From positions 1-5,279 of the forward strand of contig CANHRW010000148.1 in assembly GCA_947462865.1 (NCBI GenBank): DNA of 5,279 nucleotides, written 5' to 3'. How positions within the stretch are numbered: position 1 is the stretch's first letter; every line of letters starts with the position of its first letter. Both the position numbers and the translations under genes were made by a program. Shown in pieces: positions 1 to 5,279 of the stretch. The notes beneath the pieces are model-generated. The model made no database searches and was not told the origin of the DNA. It was given only the letters and a program-made list of their open reading frames with translations. Origin of the DNA: Bacteroidota bacterium. GTDB taxonomy: Bacteria > Bacteroidota > Bacteroidia > UKL13-3.

Positions 1-995
1 AACTGGTTTGATTGTCCGATAACTGGTTTGTGAAAAAACGCTGCTTTGCTCAATAAAAAGGATGGAACACTTTCTTTTTCTTCATTGAGGTAACAGACAT
101 CAAAACTTTGAATGATATTGTTTACCTCTTCGCTACTTTCAACCCGCATTGGAGCGATATAATGGTTTGATTTATTCTTGTTTAACAGTTGTTCCAAAAC
201 CATCCTGCTATTTTTGTTTTTTGCTGTAGCAGTTAAATTGCCCGTACACACAAAAAAGTAATCTGTTTCTGGAGCTTGAGAGGCCATTTCGAGAAAGCCA
301 GCAGCTTCTTCATTTTCAATTAAAACAGTTCCAACAACCAATCTGTTTCCCGCCATTTTACGAATGTTATTGGCCAAGTTATTTGGTTTTTTATGGAGAC
401 TCCAATCTGTTACATCTGGCATTACCACCACTTTTTTGTAGATTCTACCTTTTAATTCTTGGCTTTTAAAACGGTCTAATATTGCTGCTCCTACACAATT
501 CTTAGCTAAAAATAAATAGTCAGGATCTTTAATAGAAGGGTCTACTCCAGTTTTAAGATTTTTTTTGTACAAATGTGCAGTATGGATAAACAAGCCACTC
601 CATGGATATTTAAAGGAGGCATCCAAAATGCTTTTTCCATTTGCCGCAGCTATCCATTCATCAACCGGGCAAAAAAATACAAAGTCAATTTGAGTTTGCA
701 TGGTTTTCTCGGTTTGTTTCAAGCGGCGATTCAATTTTATCCAGCTGAATGTAGCAGTTGTTAGACCCACATTCTCAAAAGAGATGGCGGTCTCTTCCAA
801 TGGAAAACACCTAAAATCTCTTGCTTTAAACGGCAGTATTTTGAGCAAATACTCGTTGACAATCAGCCAATCAGGGCTAAAAATGAATACTGTTTTGTTC
901 ATTTCTAACAAAGCCTTTGCGTATTGCATGGCATAAGTTCTATACCTAAAAGAGCTTCTAGGAAATACCAATGCTACACAATTGACTTGATTCAT
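1..995 (-). CDS. GT-B-type glycosyltransferase, partial (3' end beyond left edge)
   Basis: An open frame runs from an ATG at 995 down to base 1 without a stop, giving 331 residues; the C-terminus lies outside the window. The closest upstream in-frame stop is 12 codons before the ATG with no other ATG between, so this start is well set. I see a GT4/GT1-like two-domain layout. The N-terminal Rossmann-like part contains FRYRTYAMQYAKALLEMNKT (about residues 16-35). A linker VVVMPDVTDW (189-198) resembles the usual 'vipNGvD' segment. The C-terminal domain begins RLVVGTV (218-224), continues TDYFFVCTGNL (244-254), and has ESVPSFLLSKAAFFHKPVIG (308-327), which matches the nucleotide-sugar-binding 'E..P..llEA.A...PVi' region. 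Donor and acceptor cannot be told. Similarity to named families is weak by eye; another GT-B enzyme of surface polysaccharide synthesis is the main alternative. It is divergent to the tRNA/prs unit, and no clear promoter is visible upstream. Confidence 0.62.
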   Translation of the reverse strand, partial: MNQVNCVALVFPRSSFRYRTYAMQYAKALLEMNKTVFIFSPDWLIVNEYLLKILPFKARDFRCFPLEETAISFENVGLTTATFSWIKLNRRLKQTEKTMQTQIDFVFFCPVDEWIAAANGKSILDASFKYPWSGLFIHTAHLYKKNLKTGVDPSIKDPDYLFLAKNCVGAAILDRFKSQELKGRIYKKVVVMPDVTDWSLHKKPNNLANNIRKMAGNRLVVGTVLIENEEAAGFLEMASQAPETDYFFVCTGNLTATAKNKNSRMVLEQLLNKNKSNHYIAPMRVESSEEVNNIIQSFDVCYLNEEKESVPSFLLSKAAFFHKPVIGQSNQ

Positions 996-1005
996 GCTAC
1001 AAATT
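993..1005 (-). repeat. 13-base start-site motif AATTTGTAGCATG, copy 1
   Basis: The ten bases before the glycosyltransferase start codon plus the ATG itself read AATTTGTAGCATG. Exactly the same 13 bases end in the start codon of the deacetylase-type gene at 4879-4891 on the other strand. The extended form GAAATTTG differs from the TAnnTTTG promoter core at one position, but no -33 element is seen at the right distance. It may be a shared translation-initiation context or coincidence. Confidence 0.45.
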
Positions 1006-1083
1006 TCTTGAAAGCCAATGCGATACCCTGTTTAATTTCTACACATACACACACTCATATTCAGTATAATTGCACAGGAAAAG

Positions 1084-1103
1084 ACACTTTTTTACACTTT
1101 TTT
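1084..1103. repeat. Tandem repeat of ACACTTTTTT, two copies
   Basis: Two perfect adjacent copies of ACACTTTTTT lie in a strongly T-rich stretch (about 1084-1140) between the glycosyltransferase start and the tRNA gene. It lies 40-60 bases upstream of the tRNA promoter core, so it could act as an AT-rich upstream element, or it may be slippage-generated sequence with no role. Apart from this and the tRNA promoter, I see nothing else in the gap 996-1165. Confidence 0.5.
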
Positions 1104-1146
1104 CGATTTTTTTTAGCAAAAGGCTTTTCCTTTTTAATTAATTTTC

Positions 1147-1154
1147 TACTTTTG
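1147..1154 (+). promoter_or_regulatory. Bacteroidota -7 promoter element for tRNA-Gln
   Basis: TACTTTTG is a perfect match to the Bacteroidota primary sigma -7 consensus TAnnTTTG. Its last base is 11 bases before the mature tRNA 5' end, so transcription would start only a few bases upstream of the tRNA. No good -33 TTG is present; a T-rich stretch (1125-1135) occupies that position. Confidence 0.6.
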
Positions 1155-1165
1155 CACACCTCAAT

Positions 1166-1238
1166 TGACCGATGGTGTAACTGGCAACACGTCTGATTTT
1201 GGTTCAGAAGAGTCCAGGTTCGAAACCTGGTCGGTCAA
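1166..1238 (+). tRNA. tRNA-Gln (anticodon UUG)
   Basis: A complete 73-base cloverleaf can be folded by eye. The acceptor stem TGACCGA (1166-1172) pairs with TCGGTCA (1231-1237). The D stem GTGT/ACAC encloses an 8-base loop with GG. The anticodon stem TCTGA/TCAGA encloses the loop TTTTGGT, placing the anticodon TTG at 1199-1201, which reads CAA/CAG Gln codons. The variable loop is 5 bases, and the T stem CCAGG/CCTGG encloses TTCGAAA. The discriminator is A1238 and CCA is not encoded (ACAAAA follows), so the 3' end must be added by the CCA-adding enzyme. All stems are fully paired, so the gene looks functional. It lies on the same strand as prs, 46 bases upstream. Confidence 0.97.
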
Positions 1239-1242
1239 CAAA

Positions 1243-1275
1243 ATGCAAGCCACGACTGTGGCTTGCATAATTTTT
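1243..1275 (+). terminator. Hairpin plus T-run after tRNA-Gln, just before prs
   Basis: ATGCAAGCCAC (1243-1253) and GTGGCTTGCAT (1258-1268) form a perfect 11-bp stem around the tetraloop GACT. TTTTT follows at 1271-1275. This is a good intrinsic terminator shape for the tRNA transcript, though two A bases separate stem and T-run. It ends only 9 bases before the prs start codon, so it could instead act as an attenuator or as a 3' processing boundary in a tRNA-prs transcript. As a DNA palindrome it could also be an operator, which I consider less likely. Confidence 0.72.
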
Positions 1276-1284
1276 AAATAGAAA

Positions 1285-2232
1285 ATGGTACGCAACCAAG
1301 TTAAAATATTTTCGGGTACAAATTCCCGGTATTTGGCAGAATCAATCGCTCAATCTTTTGGTTTAGAACTTGGCGATTGCACCATTAGTAGATTCAGTGA
1401 TGGGGAGTTTCAACCCAATTTCAACGAATCGGTTAGGGGTTGTGATGTATTTATAGTACAATCAACCTTTTCAAACTCTGACAACTTAATGGAACTGTTA
1501 CTCATGATTGATGCCGCAAAAAGAGCTTCTGCGCATTACATTACAGCAGTTATTCCATATTATGGGTTGGCCAGACAAGATAGAAAAGACAAACCTAGGG
1601 TTTCAATTGGATCTAAGGTGGTTGCAGATATGCTAACCGTAGTGGGTGCAAGTAGAGTCATAACCATGGATTTACACGCTCCTCAAATTCAAGGTTTTTT
1701 TGAAATTCCGGTTGACCATCTAGATCCCTCTATTGTATTTTTACCTTACATGAGGGCGCTTAATTTTGGAAAAGATGTTATTATTGCATCTCCAGATATG
1801 GGCTCATCAGCTAGGGCAAGAATTTATGCCAAAGCATTGGGATGTGACATGGTAATCGTAGACAAAGAAAGAAGAAGAGCCAATGAAATAGCCTCAATGA
1901 ACCTCATCGGAGATGTTCAAGGCAAACAAGTGATGATGGTTGACGATATCATTGACACTGGAAATACATTGGCAAAAGCTGCACAATTGTTAAAAGATAA
2001 AGGGGCTGTAAGTGTAAGAGCTATGTGTACGCACCCTGTTTTGAGTGGTAAGGCTTATGAAGTAATTGAACAAAGTGTTATTGATGAGCTAGTGGTATGC
2101 GATACCATTCCATTGGCAAAACAAAGCAACAAAATAAAAGTATTATCGACGGCCAAGCTTTTTGCTGAAGCCATTCGTAATATAACTGAACATGGCTCTA
2201 TCAGTTCTTTATTCGAAATACCGAGTAAATAA
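1285..2232 (+). CDS. prs: Ribose-phosphate diphosphokinase (PRPP synthetase)
   Basis: This cytosolic enzyme transfers diphosphate from ATP to ribose 5-phosphate, making PRPP for purine, pyrimidine, NAD, histidine and tryptophan synthesis. The 315-residue length is that of class I bacterial enzymes. Visible family features: the N-terminal KIFSGTNSRYLA (7-18), FSDGEF (37-42), the basic RQDRKDKPR loop (97-105), the PRPP-synthetase signature DLHAPQIQGFFEIPVD (129-144) with the metal/ATP-binding histidine, the flexible catalytic loop DKERR (193-197), and the PRPP-binding loop VDDIIDTGNTL (219-229). The last has Asn where the E. coli loop has its second Gly; as far as I recall this variant occurs in Bacteroidota. 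The ATG at 1285 gives the standard N-terminus, and there is no Shine-Dalgarno, as usual in this phylum. It follows tRNA-Gln and precedes rplY by 85 bases. No good own promoter is visible (TAATTTTT at 1268-1275 is a 7/8 match lying inside the hairpin). Confidence 0.97.
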   Translation: MVRNQVKIFSGTNSRYLAESIAQSFGLELGDCTISRFSDGEFQPNFNESVRGCDVFIVQSTFSNSDNLMELLLMIDAAKRASAHYITAVIPYYGLARQDRKDKPRVSIGSKVVADMLTVVGASRVITMDLHAPQIQGFFEIPVDHLDPSIVFLPYMRALNFGKDVIIASPDMGSSARARIYAKALGCDMVIVDKERRRANEIASMNLIGDVQGKQVMMVDDIIDTGNTLAKAAQLLKDKGAVSVRAMCTHPVLSGKAYEVIEQSVIDELVVCDTIPLAKQSNKIKVLSTAKLFAEAIRNITEHGSISSLFEIPSK

Positions 2233-2262
2233 CAGAAAGAATCTATAGTTGATGGGAAATAG

Positions 2263-2294
2263 TCGCTTACCCTAATGGATAGCGGTGATTTTTG
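2263..2294 (+). promoter_or_regulatory. Possible rplY leader hairpin and weak promoter
   Basis: In the 85-base prs-rplY gap, CGCT (2264-2267) can pair with AGCG (2281-2284), and inside it CC/GG (2270-2271 with 2277-2278), with a 2x2 internal loop. A TTTTT run follows at 2289-2293. GATTTTTG (2287-2294) is a 7/8 match to TAnnTTTG and would start transcription about 17-20 bases before the rplY ATG; no -33 TTG is present. The hairpin is too weak for me to call a terminator. Either partial transcriptional separation of prs and rplY, or nothing, is possible. Confidence 0.22.
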
Positions 2295-2317
2295 AGTAAA
2301 CCGAAAAAATAAAATAT

Positions 2318-2908
2318 ATGAAAACAATCGCAATGTTTGGAAATGCCCGTACCACAGTTGGTAAGGTGTCAACCAAAGCGCTAAGAACCGAAGGAAAAGT
2401 TCCTTGCGTTCTTTATGGTGGAAAAGAGAATGTTCAATTCTCAATGTTTGAACCAGACTTCAAAATGTTGGTTTATACACCAAACACTTACAAAGTAAAA
2501 TTGGATATTGATGGTAAAACATACCATGCATTCTTAAAAGACATCCAGTACCATCCAGTAAATGATGCTATTTTACATGCAGATTTTCTTGAAATTTCTG
2601 AAAACAAACCAGTAGAAGTAAGTGTACCTGTTCGTTTGGTAGGAAACTCAATTGGAGTTAGACAAGGTGGTAAATTATTGGTAAAAGCCAAAAAATTACG
2701 TGTTCGTGCTTTGCCTGCTCAATTGCCTGATGCCATTGAATTGAACATTGAAACTTTAGAAATTGGTAAATCAATGAAAGTTGCAGACGTAAAAGCAGGT
2801 GACTTACAATTGTTAGATTCACCAAACAACCCAATCGTAACCATTAAAACAACCCGTGCTGCTCAAGAAGCTGCAAAAGCGGATGATGGTGGTAAAAAGA
2901 AAAAATAA
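2318..2908 (+). CDS. rplY: 50S ribosomal protein bL25 (long Ctc/TL5 form)
   Basis: bL25 binds 5S rRNA in the central protuberance of the 50S subunit. At 196 residues this is the long, two-domain Ctc/TL5 type rather than the roughly 95-residue E. coli form. The N-terminal 5S-binding domain (about 1-93) shows RTTVGKVSTKALRTEGKVPC (11-30), VLYGG (31-35) and the conserved KDIQYHPVNDAILHADFLEI (74-93). The C-terminal beta domain (about 97-180) contains PVEVSVPVRLVGNSIGVRQG (98-117). The chain ends in a low-complexity basic tail, DDGGKKKK (189-196), typical of Bacteroidota versions. The ATG at 2318 follows an A-rich leader without a Shine-Dalgarno. It probably shares a transcript with prs and is ended by the terminator at 2933-2958. 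Its nearness to pth is a widespread arrangement, consistent with a shared role around translation. Confidence 0.95.
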   Translation: MKTIAMFGNARTTVGKVSTKALRTEGKVPCVLYGGKENVQFSMFEPDFKMLVYTPNTYKVKLDIDGKTYHAFLKDIQYHPVNDAILHADFLEISENKPVEVSVPVRLVGNSIGVRQGGKLLVKAKKLRVRALPAQLPDAIELNIETLEIGKSMKVADVKAGDLQLLDSPNNPIVTIKTTRAAQEAAKADDGGKKKK

Positions 2909-2932
2909 GTTGAATACTTGTTTCATCATAAT

Positions 2933-2958
2933 AAAAACCCGGCACAGCCGGGTTTTTT
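2933..2958 (+). terminator. Intrinsic terminator after rplY
   Basis: CCCGGC (2938-2943) and GCCGGG (2947-2952) form a GC-only 6-bp stem around loop ACA. The stem is preceded by AAAAA and followed by TTTTTT, which extend the pairing. It starts 24 bases after the rplY stop and separates the prs-rplY unit from pth. The A/T symmetry means it could also work for minus-strand transcripts, but no minus-strand gene faces it here. Confidence 0.93.
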
Positions 2959-2989
2959 GTTTTTAAATGATTTTTCAAATGCGAACCCT

Positions 2990-2997
2990 TAGTTTTG
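2990..2997 (+). promoter_or_regulatory. Bacteroidota promoter for the pth operon
   Basis: TAGTTTTG is a perfect TAnnTTTG -7 element. AATG at 2966-2969, 20 bases upstream, is an imperfect match to the -33 TTTG. The element begins 31 bases after the terminator T-run, as expected for a new transcription unit. Its last base is only 7 bases before the pth TTG start codon, so the predicted transcript starts at or next to the start codon. Confidence 0.65.
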
Positions 2998-3004
2998 TAT
3001 CAAC

Positions 3005-3568
3005 TTGAAATATTTAATTGTAGGTTTAGGCAATCCGGGCAATGAATACAACCATACCCGACACAATATAGGATTTGACATTGCAGACGCTTTGGCAGCC
3101 AAACACGGTGCAATGTTTTCTGCACAGAAATTGGCCGAGGTAGCTACTTATACATTTAAGGGCAGGCAGGTTTGTTTAATCAAGCCCATTACTTTTATGA
3201 ATTTAAGCGGGAAGGCTTTACGTTATTGGATGCAAGAAATGCAAGTTCCATTAGCCAATGTATTGGTATTGGTTGATGATTTGGCTATTGATTTTGGGAA
3301 GATTCGGATCAAGCCATCTGGCAGCGATGCAGGTCACAACGGGCTTAAAAACATTTTTGAATGCTTACAAACCAAAGATTATCCAAGACTCCGGTTTGGA
3401 ATTGGTAGCAATTTTCACAAAGGCAAACAAGTTGAATATGTATTGGGCAGCTGGACCCCAAATGAAGCTGCTGAATTGTCTCTTTTAATAGATACAGCAG
3501 TAAAAGCCTGTGATAGTTTTGTATTTAGGGGTCTGGCATTAACCATGAATGAATTCAGTAAAAAATGA
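3005..3568 (+). CDS. pth: Peptidyl-tRNA hydrolase (TTG start)
   Basis: Pth cleaves the ester bond of peptidyl-tRNAs that fall off the ribosome, freeing tRNA for reuse; it is cytosolic and usually essential. The 187 residues match the usual length. Catalytic positions are intact by alignment to E. coli Pth: Asn10 (GLGNPG, 7-12), the catalytic His20 in TRHNIGF (18-24), Asn66 in FMNLSG (64-69), Asp91 in VDDLAIDFG (90-98) and Asn112 in GHNGLK (110-115). The start is TTG at 3005: it alone gives the family N-terminus (M)KYLIVGLGN, and an in-frame TAG at 2990-2992 rules out an upstream ATG. The first internal ATG would remove the active site. With the promoter ending at 2997, the mRNA is probably leaderless (inference). 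The stop TGA overlaps the next gene's ATG. Confidence 0.96.
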   Translation: MKYLIVGLGNPGNEYNHTRHNIGFDIADALAAKHGAMFSAQKLAEVATYTFKGRQVCLIKPITFMNLSGKALRYWMQEMQVPLANVLVLVDDLAIDFGKIRIKPSGSDAGHNGLKNIFECLQTKDYPRLRFGIGSNFHKGKQVEYVLGSWTPNEAAELSLLIDTAVKACDSFVFRGLALTMNEFSKK

Positions 3569-4869
3569 ACAATACCCCTAATAAATACCTTTCAAACAGC
3601 CTTTGGATGTTGCTCGAAAAATCGGCCCGAATTATTTCAGGAATCTTAGTGGGTGTATTGGTTGCAAGGTATTTAGGTGCCGATCAGTATGGGCTCATCA
3701 ATTATGCATTGAGTATCATGGCTATTTTTACAATTCTCTCCACTCTAGGATTGGAAAGCATTGTTGTGAGAGAGTTAATCACTAGAAAAGAAGCTAAGAA
3801 TCAAATTTTGGGAACCAGTTTTGCACTCAGGTTGGTAGGCTCATTTTTAGTATTGGGCGGCGCAACTGCTTATTCTATGTTGAGAGATACACCTGACAAA
3901 ACCTTGATTGTATTTATAGTAAGTTTAACAGTGGTTTTGCAATCATTTGTAGTAGTTGATTTGTACTTTCAATCAATTGTAAAAGGTAAATACACTGCCA
4001 TTGGTCAAGTGGTTTCCTTATTGGTTTCATCGGCAGTGAAATTGACTTTAATTTATATACAGGCAAGCGTATATTGGTTTGCTGCAATGGCTGTTTTTGA
4101 AGCTTTTATCACCTTTATATTGCAGTGGCGTTTCTTTACAAAAGAAGGTGAACGCATCTGGAATTGGTCATTTTCTTTTACTGAAGCAAAAGGACTTTTA
4201 TACCATAGCTTGCCTTTAATCATTGGCTCATTTGTATTGATGTTGTACCAAAAGTCTGGTGAGATTTTAGTTTTACGCTTTTTAAGAGATTTAAATTTAG
4301 TTGGACAATATTCGGCTGCAGTAAGAATGAGTGAAGCTTCCTATTTTATTCCTGTAGCAATTTGTGCAGCCGTATTTCCAGGAATTATTAACAATAGAAG
4401 CAATCCTGAGTTGCAACTCAAACGTTACACCCAATTGTGTTCAATTATGTTGTGGTCTGCTTTGCTCATTGCAATTGGAGGAACCCTTTTTGGAGATTTT
4501 GTAATAGGTAATTTATTTAAAGAAAAATACAACCTCTCTCCCGCAGTTTTTAAAATACATATTTGGGGTGCAATTCCCGTTTTTTATGGAACAGCCTGGG
4601 GTACTTGGATGCTGGCACAAAACAAACAACGTATTGTTATTTATTTTCAGGTTTGGAATTTGTTTGTGTATTTACTAACCAGCTTTTATTTTATTCCAAA
4701 GTTTCAGCTAAATGGCATGGCATATGCAGTTGTGCTCACTTATTTTACGGGTATGTTTTTTACTTTATTCTTGTTTCAGCCTGCACAAAGTTTTCGTATT
4801 TTTTTGAAAGCACTGCATCCTAAACAGCTAATAGAAGTTTTTAAATACGGGAAAACACAGTTAAATTAG
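3565..4869 (+). CDS. Wzx-like oligosaccharide/polysaccharide flippase
   Basis: This is an inner-membrane protein of the polysaccharide-transport branch of the MOP flippase superfamily, which flips lipid-linked glycan units to the periplasmic face. The 434 residues have about 12 hydrophobic segments by eye (roughly 20-37, 44-67, 84-104, 113-135, 146-165, 168-188, 212-230, 252-274, 291-316, 330-350, 357-377, 384-406). The N-terminus carries the family hallmark: NSLWMLLEKSARIISGILVG (11-30), then ARYLGADQYGLINYA (34-48). Charged residues lie in the first helices (Glu18, Lys19, Arg22, Arg35). SLPLIIGSFV (215-224) and LRDLNLVGQYSAAVRMSE (240-257) match the second half of the family. The ATG overlaps the pth stop as ATGA, suggesting translational coupling. 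It is followed after 19 bases by a deacetylase-type gene. The transported glycan cannot be told from sequence; a teichuronic/O-antigen-type exporter of the same superfamily is the alternative name. Confidence 0.88.
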   Translation: MNNTPNKYLSNSLWMLLEKSARIISGILVGVLVARYLGADQYGLINYALSIMAIFTILSTLGLESIVVRELITRKEAKNQILGTSFALRLVGSFLVLGGATAYSMLRDTPDKTLIVFIVSLTVVLQSFVVVDLYFQSIVKGKYTAIGQVVSLLVSSAVKLTLIYIQASVYWFAAMAVFEAFITFILQWRFFTKEGERIWNWSFSFTEAKGLLYHSLPLIIGSFVLMLYQKSGEILVLRFLRDLNLVGQYSAAVRMSEASYFIPVAICAAVFPGIINNRSNPELQLKRYTQLCSIMLWSALLIAIGGTLFGDFVIGNLFKEKYNLSPAVFKIHIWGAIPVFYGTAWGTWMLAQNKQRIVIYFQVWNLFVYLLTSFYFIPKFQLNGMAYAVVLTYFTGMFFTLFLFQPAQSFRIFLKALHPKQLIEVFKYGKTQLN

Positions 4870-4878
4870 ACAGAACCC

Positions 4879-4891
4879 AATTTGTAGCATG
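4879..4891 (+). repeat. 13-base start-site motif AATTTGTAGCATG, copy 2
   Basis: This is the second copy of the sequence that also precedes and includes the start codon of the minus-strand glycosyltransferase (993-1005). Here it lies in the 19-base gap after the flippase stop. CCAATTTG lacks the TA of the -7 promoter consensus, so a promoter role is doubtful; a translation-initiation role is more plausible. Confidence 0.45.
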
Positions 4892-5279
4892 CTTATTTTT
4901 TGTCCGCAAGAATCTGATCGGTTTACATATATATTGAATGAACTGCTTACACGCAGAATGGGTTTGCAGTATACCATTACAGACAATGAAACGTATTTTA
5001 TTAAATCGGCTGCAATTAAATTAAATTACAGCAATCAGGTATTCCCAAACTGTGTAAATATTCCCCTTCATGGATTGCTTTTTGAACACGACATTGTCAA
5101 ACACGACATTCAAGTTGATGCTCACGTCAAATGGTTAAAAATATTTTTTCAGTTAACATTAGAACCTCCTGTTGGGATACATGAAAAGTATACATTATTG
5201 CCATTCGACCTTTTTTCTGCAGCCTTTTATTTGTTGTCAAGGTATGAAGAACTACTACCTCAAAGAAGTGTAGATATGC
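4889..5279 (+). CDS. Polysaccharide deacetylase family protein, N-terminal part (runs off right edge)
   Basis: An open frame of 130 codons runs from the ATG at 4889 to the window end without a stop. The N-terminus MLIFCPQESDRFTYILNELL (1-20), the segment VKWLKIFFQLT (80-90) and especially LPFDLFSAAFYLLSRYEELL (104-123) resemble the N-terminal region of Bacteroidota proteins that carry a C-terminal NodB-type polysaccharide deacetylase domain (the region I recall being called DUF7033). The catalytic NodB part would lie beyond the edge, so activity is not shown. No signal peptide is evident, which suggests a cytoplasmic protein. It starts 19 bases after the flippase stop and is probably in the same operon. 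An uncharacterised protein with only the N-terminal domain is possible. A 15-base in-frame tandem repeat gives EHDIV/KHDIQ at residues 66-74. Confidence 0.6.
   Translation, partial: MLIFCPQESDRFTYILNELLTRRMGLQYTITDNETYFIKSAAIKLNYSNQVFPNCVNIPLHGLLFEHDIVKHDIQVDAHVKWLKIFFQLTLEPPVGIHEKYTLLPFDLFSAAFYLLSRYEELLPQRSVDM

Noticed and set aside
1..30. Direct repeat AACTGGTTTG at 1-10 and 21-30
   Set aside because: It lies in the glycosyltransferase coding sequence with a 20-base period out of frame, has only two copies and no array structure; not a CRISPR or attachment site.
1038..1056. CA-rich run ACACATACACACACTCAT upstream of the glycosyltransferase
   Set aside because: Short, imperfect simple sequence without symmetry or spacing to a promoter; nothing supports a function.
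573..1196. Three short plus-strand open frames (573-764, 700-936, 924-1196)
   Set aside because: The first two lie antisense to the glycosyltransferase frame; the third overlaps that gene's start, the AT-rich gap and the tRNA. None has a recognisable protein pattern.
1166..1238. tRNA-Gln as an integration site for a mobile element
   Set aside because: No duplicate of the tRNA 3' end, no integrase and no other mobile-element gene is present in the window.
2275..2295. Six-codon open frame (MDSGDF) in the rplY leader
   Set aside because: Too short to support; no initiation context and no relation to amino acid control.
2055..2691. Minus-strand open frames at 2055-2444 and 2488-2691
   Set aside because: They are antisense to prs and rplY, which are unmistakable; the translated sequences show no family features.
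3258..4823. Plus-strand open frames at 3258-3488, 3603-3785 and 4563-4823
   Set aside because: They are out-of-frame shadows inside pth and the flippase.

Overview
The window looks like a piece of a low-GC Bacteroidota chromosome, probably from the Chitinophagales/Sphingobacteriales side (inference). The reasons are: two perfect matches to the Bacteroidota -7 promoter element TAnnTTTG, each at a sensible distance from a gene; no convincing Shine-Dalgarno sequences; a tRNA gene without an encoded CCA end; and protein sequences for Prs, bL25, Pth and a deacetylase-type protein that read like Bacteroidota versions.

Layout: a left-edge partial gene on the minus strand (995 down to the window edge) encodes a divergent GT-B-type glycosyltransferase. 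It is divergent to everything else. A 170-base AT-rich gap holds a short tandem repeat and the promoter of a tRNA-Gln(UUG) gene (1166-1238). A strong hairpin sits between the tRNA and prs (ribose-phosphate diphosphokinase, 1285-2232). Next comes rplY (bL25/Ctc, 2318-2908), closed by a clear intrinsic terminator (2933-2958). A second plus-strand unit starts at a promoter at 2990-2997. It contains pth (peptidyl-tRNA hydrolase, TTG start at 3005), a Wzx-like polysaccharide flippase overlapping pth by 4 bases (3565-4869), and the first 130 codons of a Bacteroidota-type polysaccharide-deacetylase family protein (4889 to the right edge).

The core tRNA-Gln/prs/rplY/pth block is housekeeping: nucleotide precursor supply, the 5S rRNA-binding ribosomal protein, and recycling of peptidyl-tRNA. 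It is flanked on both sides by surface-polysaccharide genes (glycosyltransferase; flippase and deacetylase). The pth transcript appears to run straight into the polysaccharide genes.

I found no convincing novel system. The points most worth a second look are a probably leaderless TTG-initiated pth mRNA, an identical 13-base sequence ending in the start codon of the two outermost polysaccharide genes, a terminator-like hairpin 9 bases before prs, and the translational linkage of pth to a flippase.
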